Positions 61,031 through 64,000 of a stretch of 64,000 bases of DNA are shown here, piece by piece. The translations under genes and the position numbers were made by a program. Each line of letters starts with the position of its first letter. Within the stretch, counting starts at the first letter, position 1. The notes beneath the pieces were generated by a model, which was not told where the DNA came from, did not search any database, and saw nothing but the letters and a program-made list of their open reading frames with translations. Source of the DNA: Lepisosteus oculatus (lineage: Eukaryota > Chordata > Actinopteri > Semionotiformes > Lepisosteidae); assembly GCF_040954835.1 (NCBI RefSeq), contig NC_090696.1:61906222-61970221 (forward strand). Direction: 5' to 3'.

Positions 61031-64000
61031 ACAAGCAGGCTTGTGAATACATCTCTTTTAATCCAATAGAAATATTGCTTTCGAGATGGTTTTGCTGACA
61101 AATACTACTTACTTGTTCACTTTGCATGCGGAGCATGTTGGAACATTTGCTGCGCAAACAGGAAGGCACACATTCGAATGCAAGTTGTCAAACAAGGCGA
61201 CTTACTGTACTTTCACTAAGTTCACGATTGTGTGTTTAATTAGATTTTTTTTTTTCTAGAACATCAGTGAATTTATTTTGTTACCAAGATTTCATAACCG
61301 GTCAGAGAAATTGGGACTGCAATTCCCCTTAAGTCAAAGAGGCCTTTAGGTGGCAAAAATACATCAAGGAATTTGGAATATTGTATTTTAGAAATGCTTA
61401 ATGAAGACTGATTTTAGATCATAAACTGGTGTATGGGATTACTCCTCTTGTTTTGTCTTCTCTACTACAGAGAAATGTAATATGGCATCTTCATTTACAA
61501 GTTGTGTAGCAACCTAGTGACAACCAGTGAATCGGTTCAGATAAGTTTAGGCGAAAATAGACATCTGTACAATGTGATTAATCTTTTATATATATATGTT
61601 CCTGTTTTTTTATTAAACTAGAATCAGTACCATTTTTACAGACCTACGAGAATGTTTTGTCTGTTTATGCAGTAAATTTTGCATAGTTTAATGCAAAACT
61701 GTGCCTTCAGCTAACTAATTTGATAAAGTTGTGAGTCAAGTAAGTACTCGACTCATCATTGGGTGTGTCTTAGTTTTTTTGTTTTGCATTTCTCAGTACA
61801 GCAAAGCAGAAACTGAAATAAAGGGAAACCATGTGTTTAACAAATATTACTCATCTTATGTCCAACGTTCTGTTGGTCTGTCAGAAGGCCTATTTCCTTG
61901 TTATATTGTTTAGAATCTAATCCCTTACAAGAACCCATTTATTAATACACCATGTGTCAATTCTGTGTGGTTGGGATTAGGGCTAAAGTAATGTTACAAG
62001 CATGGCTTGTGTCAGGTCAATAGGGCTGGTAGTCTGGCTCTTGTCAAGGAAAAAATTGTTTAAAAAAAAAATTGAATTTTAACCTTTTTAAATGTCTCAG
62101 CTGCCAGCTCTGACCACCTGGATGCTGATTGCTTCGTTTGCATCTTCTTGAGTCATGGAGAGAATGAGTATGTTTATGCCTATGATGCCAAGATTGAAAT
62201 CAAAGAAATCACTGCCTTGTTTAAGGGAGACAAGTGCAAGAGTCTGGTGGGAAAGCCAAAGATCTTTATATTTCAGGTGAGAGTTCTCTCTTTAAAACGG
62301 CAGCACCTGAAGACTTGGGAGCTGGTAAAACAAGCTCAACATGCTTCTTATTTCGAAGCAACTCACTAAGCTATTGTTTATTGTAACTTCTGTCCCAGAC
62401 ATGCATTTTTAACAAACGGTTGTAATCAGTATAGGTGCAATTAGAGATTCCTTTAAATTTTGCTTTCATTATTAACTTTTTTTTCTAAATGATTGACCGG
62501 ACAACACTATATAGACATTCTTTCAGATTTGTGATAGAATTCAAGGTAGGCAAGATTCCACCATCAAGTGGTTTATATTTCTATACAAATGGGTTTGCAC
62601 CAAACACAAAAAGTAATGTAGAAATGTGTAAACTATGGGGAAAAGTTTATTTTTAAGTGGCAGAACACATACAGTAGATGTAAGGAGAAACTTGTTACTT
62701 AAAACCCTGGATGTGAATTCAGAAGTGCGTAAACAACAAACATATAATACTTAACTTTCAACTGGATTACTATGCACCTTATAATATTGGCTTGTCTTGA
62801 CTTCTCTGGGCAGGCTTGCCGTGGTGACAAGCACGATAACCCAGTAATGCCCATGGATGTGGTGGACAATGCCGTGACCAACGAGGTGGTGGTGGATGCT
62901 GGTGCTGTCTACACCTTGCCTGCCGGAGCAGACTTCCTCATGTGCTACTCGGTGGCGGAAGGTAAAATCATCCCTGGTAGATGTGGAAGGGTACAGAGAT
63001 AGTTCTTGTACAAGGAGGAAAATATTGAAATTTGCTGCATAATGGCTTCATAATCCCTTCTGACCCTTCTAGATGCTGCACAAGATGTTATAATCATATG
63101 TATAATGCTTTATAGGGACATGAGCAATAGGTGCACAAGAGGTCATGACATTTGTTTTAACATGTCCCTGTAAAGCATTATGCATATGATTTTAACATCT
63201 TGTGTAGCAGTCATGAAGGGATTATGAAGCCATTTTGCTGCAGTGTTCCAATCAAGTGTTGCACCTTTATTTCACATGGAATCTTTATCGTAGAATTTAT
63301 ATTTTAGTACAATGAAGGGAAATCTCAAAGGGGTTTCTTTGTTCAAGGAAAAATGCTAACAAAAATTTTAAATACTACATTTTGAAGTGGAAAAAGATGA
63401 AGCAATGCAATGTCTCTCACCGTTTCTCTTGCACAATGAAGTGAGTGTCAACCGTACTGTCCAGCTCAGCCCTTACGGTGTCAGAATATTCTGTTTTGTT
63501 AAATGAATTGCTGCCATTCATTCCGAAGCCATTCAAGAAATAAAGATTAAGGTTAGTAGTGAAATTAAAGTCTTTGTAGCGATAGGTTATTGAAGGATTT
63601 TTAATGTTTCCTTAATGTATTCCCAGTTCATTACCTCACAGGCAGCACATTTTGCAGCTGTTGAATGCTAATGAAGGACTGAAGTAGAGTTTGCCTTTCA
63701 TTTTCTGCAAACCTCAAAGAGCTGAACAGATTCTAATGAGGTTTTTTGTGTTTTAATAAAGGCTATTACTCTCACCGTGAGACCATCAATGGCTCATGGT
63801 ACATCCAGGACCTGTGTGAGATGCTGAAGCGGTTTGGCGAGACCCTGGAGTTCACGGAGCTTCTCACGATGGTCAACAGGAAAGTGTCGTCACGCAGTGT
63901 GGGAAACTGTGTGGACCGCAGCGCCATTGGCAAGAAGCAGGTGCCCTGCTTTGCATCCATGCTTACCAAGAAACTTTACTTCAAGTCCAAGAAAGATTGA
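50840..64000 (+). CDS. CASP6: CASP6, caspase-6 (complete coding sequence)
   Basis: Cysteine protease of apoptosis and inflammation that cuts after aspartate; known targets include lamin A. Exons: 50840-50870, 54603-54644, 55335-55377, 59321-59470, 59785-59861, 62101-62276, 62814-62961, 63762-64000; 906 nt, 301 residues (human 293), phases consistent. Catalytic His133 lies in FLSHGE and Cys175 in QACRG; the exon 6/7 border falls just before Ala174. The prodomain cleavage site is TETD (31-34), as in human. The intersubunit linker keeps DVVD (188-191), but the second site, TEVD in human, reads VVVD (198-201). The small subunit is well conserved ([45 protein letters not shown]). The stop TGA occupies 63998-64000, so the 3' UTR is outside the window. 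Confidence 0.96.
50871..53698. other. CASP6 intron 1, first part
   Basis: 2.8 kb without recognised repeat or gene. Just before the SINE, 53645-53695 holds a small cluster of repeated and inverted ATTGACTTATTG units. Confidence 0.5.
53699..54180 (+). mobile_element. 5S-rRNA-derived SINE with L2-like tail (copy 1, CASP6 intron 1)
   Basis: The head (53699-53812) matches the 5S rRNA gene, including its internal pol III promoter: GAAGCTAAGCAGGTGTGAGC, CTGGTCAGTACCTGGATGGG and AGACCTCCTGGGAA. The body follows (GGCCAGCAGGGGGCGCTCAC, GGATGAGACGTAAAACCGAG). The tail is CCTGTAAAGCGCTTTGAG, then AAAAGCGCTATATAAG and a short (ATTA)n run. Relative to copy 2 it lacks a stretch after AAACCGAGG. Confidence 0.9.
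54843..54885 (-). mobile_element. LINE 3'-tail fragment
   Basis: GATAGATACTTTATTGATCC followed by CGTGAGGGAAATTGC is the antisense form of the tail seen in many fish LINE copies, and resembles the 3' end at 36400-36440. CASP6 intron 2. Confidence 0.55.
56036..56480 (+). mobile_element. Relic of a mariner/Tc1-type transposase (CASP6 intron 3)
   Basis: Broken frames read in turn [27 protein letters not shown] and then [17 protein letters not shown]. This resembles the last part of a DDE domain, with Asp in the QWDN motif and a damaged (P)IEHLWD-like motif. No inverted repeats were located. Modest confidence because the match is short. Confidence 0.45.
57590..57890 (+). repeat. Repeat family R2, diverged copy (CASP6 intron 3)
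   Basis: GATCTCATTCAGTCATTTCC, TGGCTTCAGTAACATGGCTC and CAGACTCCCACTATCTTTTA follow the R2 order with many changes. Confidence 0.5.
58548..59279. mobile_element. hAT-superfamily non-autonomous transposon with perfect 8-bp target duplication
   Basis: A 732-bp element. Ends TAGGGCTGGGCGAT and, inverted, TAGAGCTGGGTGAT form short terminal inverted repeats, with CGATAATTATCG-like sequence just inside both ends. The flanks carry CATGACAT at 58540-58547 and 59280-59287, an exact 8-bp duplication as hAT elements make. On the minus strand a short frame around 59050 ([19 protein letters not shown]) may be a remnant of a transposase N-terminus. The right end lies 33 bases before the start of CASP6 exon 4. 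Confidence 0.87.
60430..61028 (+). mobile_element. 5S-rRNA-derived SINE with L2-like tail (copy 2, CASP6 intron 5)
   Basis: Same family as 53699-54180: 5S-like head with GAAGCTAAGCAGGTGTGAGC, body including GACTCTCTGTGGTCATTAAA, and tail AAAAGCGCTATATAAG. It ends in about 16 ATT units (60978-61028). The C-box part is damaged (TACCTGGGAAAAAC, lacking GATGGGAGACC). Confidence 0.9.
61029..62100. other. CASP6 intron 5, last part
   Basis: AT-rich intron after the SINE's ATT tail, with a few poly-T and poly-A runs. Nothing else recognised up to the acceptor of exon 6. Confidence 0.5.
63040..63233. mobile_element. Palindromic MITE in CASP6 intron 7
   Basis: Two arms fold on each other: ATGGCTTCATAATCCCTTC on the left matches the complement of GAAGGGATTATGAAGCCAT on the right. 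Pairing continues inward through ACAAGATGTT, AATCATATG and GGGACATG. The 9-mer TTTGCTGCA flanks it on both sides (63031-63039 and 63234-63242). A duplication of 8-9 bp would suit hAT or Mutator-like elements. No coding capacity. Confidence 0.78.

Noticed and set aside
60855-61169. Minus-strand ORF with a long asparagine run
   Set aside because: The run is the translated ATT microsatellite of the SINE tail, not a protein.
1-64000. An undescribed defence, CRISPR-like or gene-cluster system
   Set aside because: All sizeable ORFs are explained by four known vertebrate genes or by transposons; no direct-repeat arrays or novel operon-like sets exist.

Overview
The window is genomic DNA of a vertebrate, almost certainly a ray-finned fish. 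The genes are split by GT-AG introns. They encode clear orthologues of vertebrate proteins, with fish-type transposons between and inside them: Tc1/mariner, hAT, L2-type LINE, 5S-rRNA-derived SINE and tRNA-derived SINE. The repeat mixture would suit an early-diverging ray-finned fish such as a gar, bowfin or sturgeon relative, but that is only an impression. There are no bacterial features, tRNA or rRNA genes, or CRISPR arrays.

Four protein-coding genes lie head to tail on the plus strand. (1) DNAJB14 (6229-15319) is an ER-membrane J-domain co-chaperone; exons 2-8 are present and exon 1 is not in the window or not recognisable. (2) CFI (19337-39542) is complement factor I, the liver-secreted serine protease that inactivates C3b and C4b. 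I could build all of it: 14 coding exons, 623 residues. (3) PLA2G12A (43643-47705) is a group XII secreted phospholipase A2: 4 exons, 194 residues. (4) CASP6 (50840-64000) is caspase-6: 8 exons, 301 residues, with its stop codon on the last base of the window. The exon chains of the last three keep reading phase at every junction and sum to multiples of three.

CFI-PLA2G12A-CASP6 is the order and relative orientation found in human 4q25, so this block is old. DNAJB14 next to CFI differs from human, where DNAJB14 lies about 10 Mb away on the same chromosome arm. The genes do not form a pathway; they are a conserved chromosomal neighbourhood.

Layout: 1-6228 is intergenic or intron 1 of DNAJB14 with decayed repeats; 6229-16030 is DNAJB14 and its 3' UTR, with a dead Tc1 element in intron 4; 16030-19336 is an intergenic gap; 19337-39840 is CFI, carrying an intact Tc1 transposon in intron 1, a 5'-truncated L2 LINE in intron 6 and a tandem duplication that added a 24-base mini-exon; 39840-43642 is an intergenic gap with SINE-type repeats and one unexplained 110-codon ORF; 43643-48300 is PLA2G12A; 48300-50839 is a gap and the CASP6 promoter; 50840-64000 is CASP6, whose introns hold two 5S-type SINEs, a hAT element with a perfect target duplication, a palindromic MITE and a mariner relic.

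I found no undescribed multi-gene system. The most notable points are the exon-adding tandem duplication in CFI, the 5S-SINE/L2 pair that share a 3' tail, the apparently intact Tc1 copy, the hAT insertion abutting a CASP6 splice acceptor, and two short ORFs that look coding but that I cannot place.
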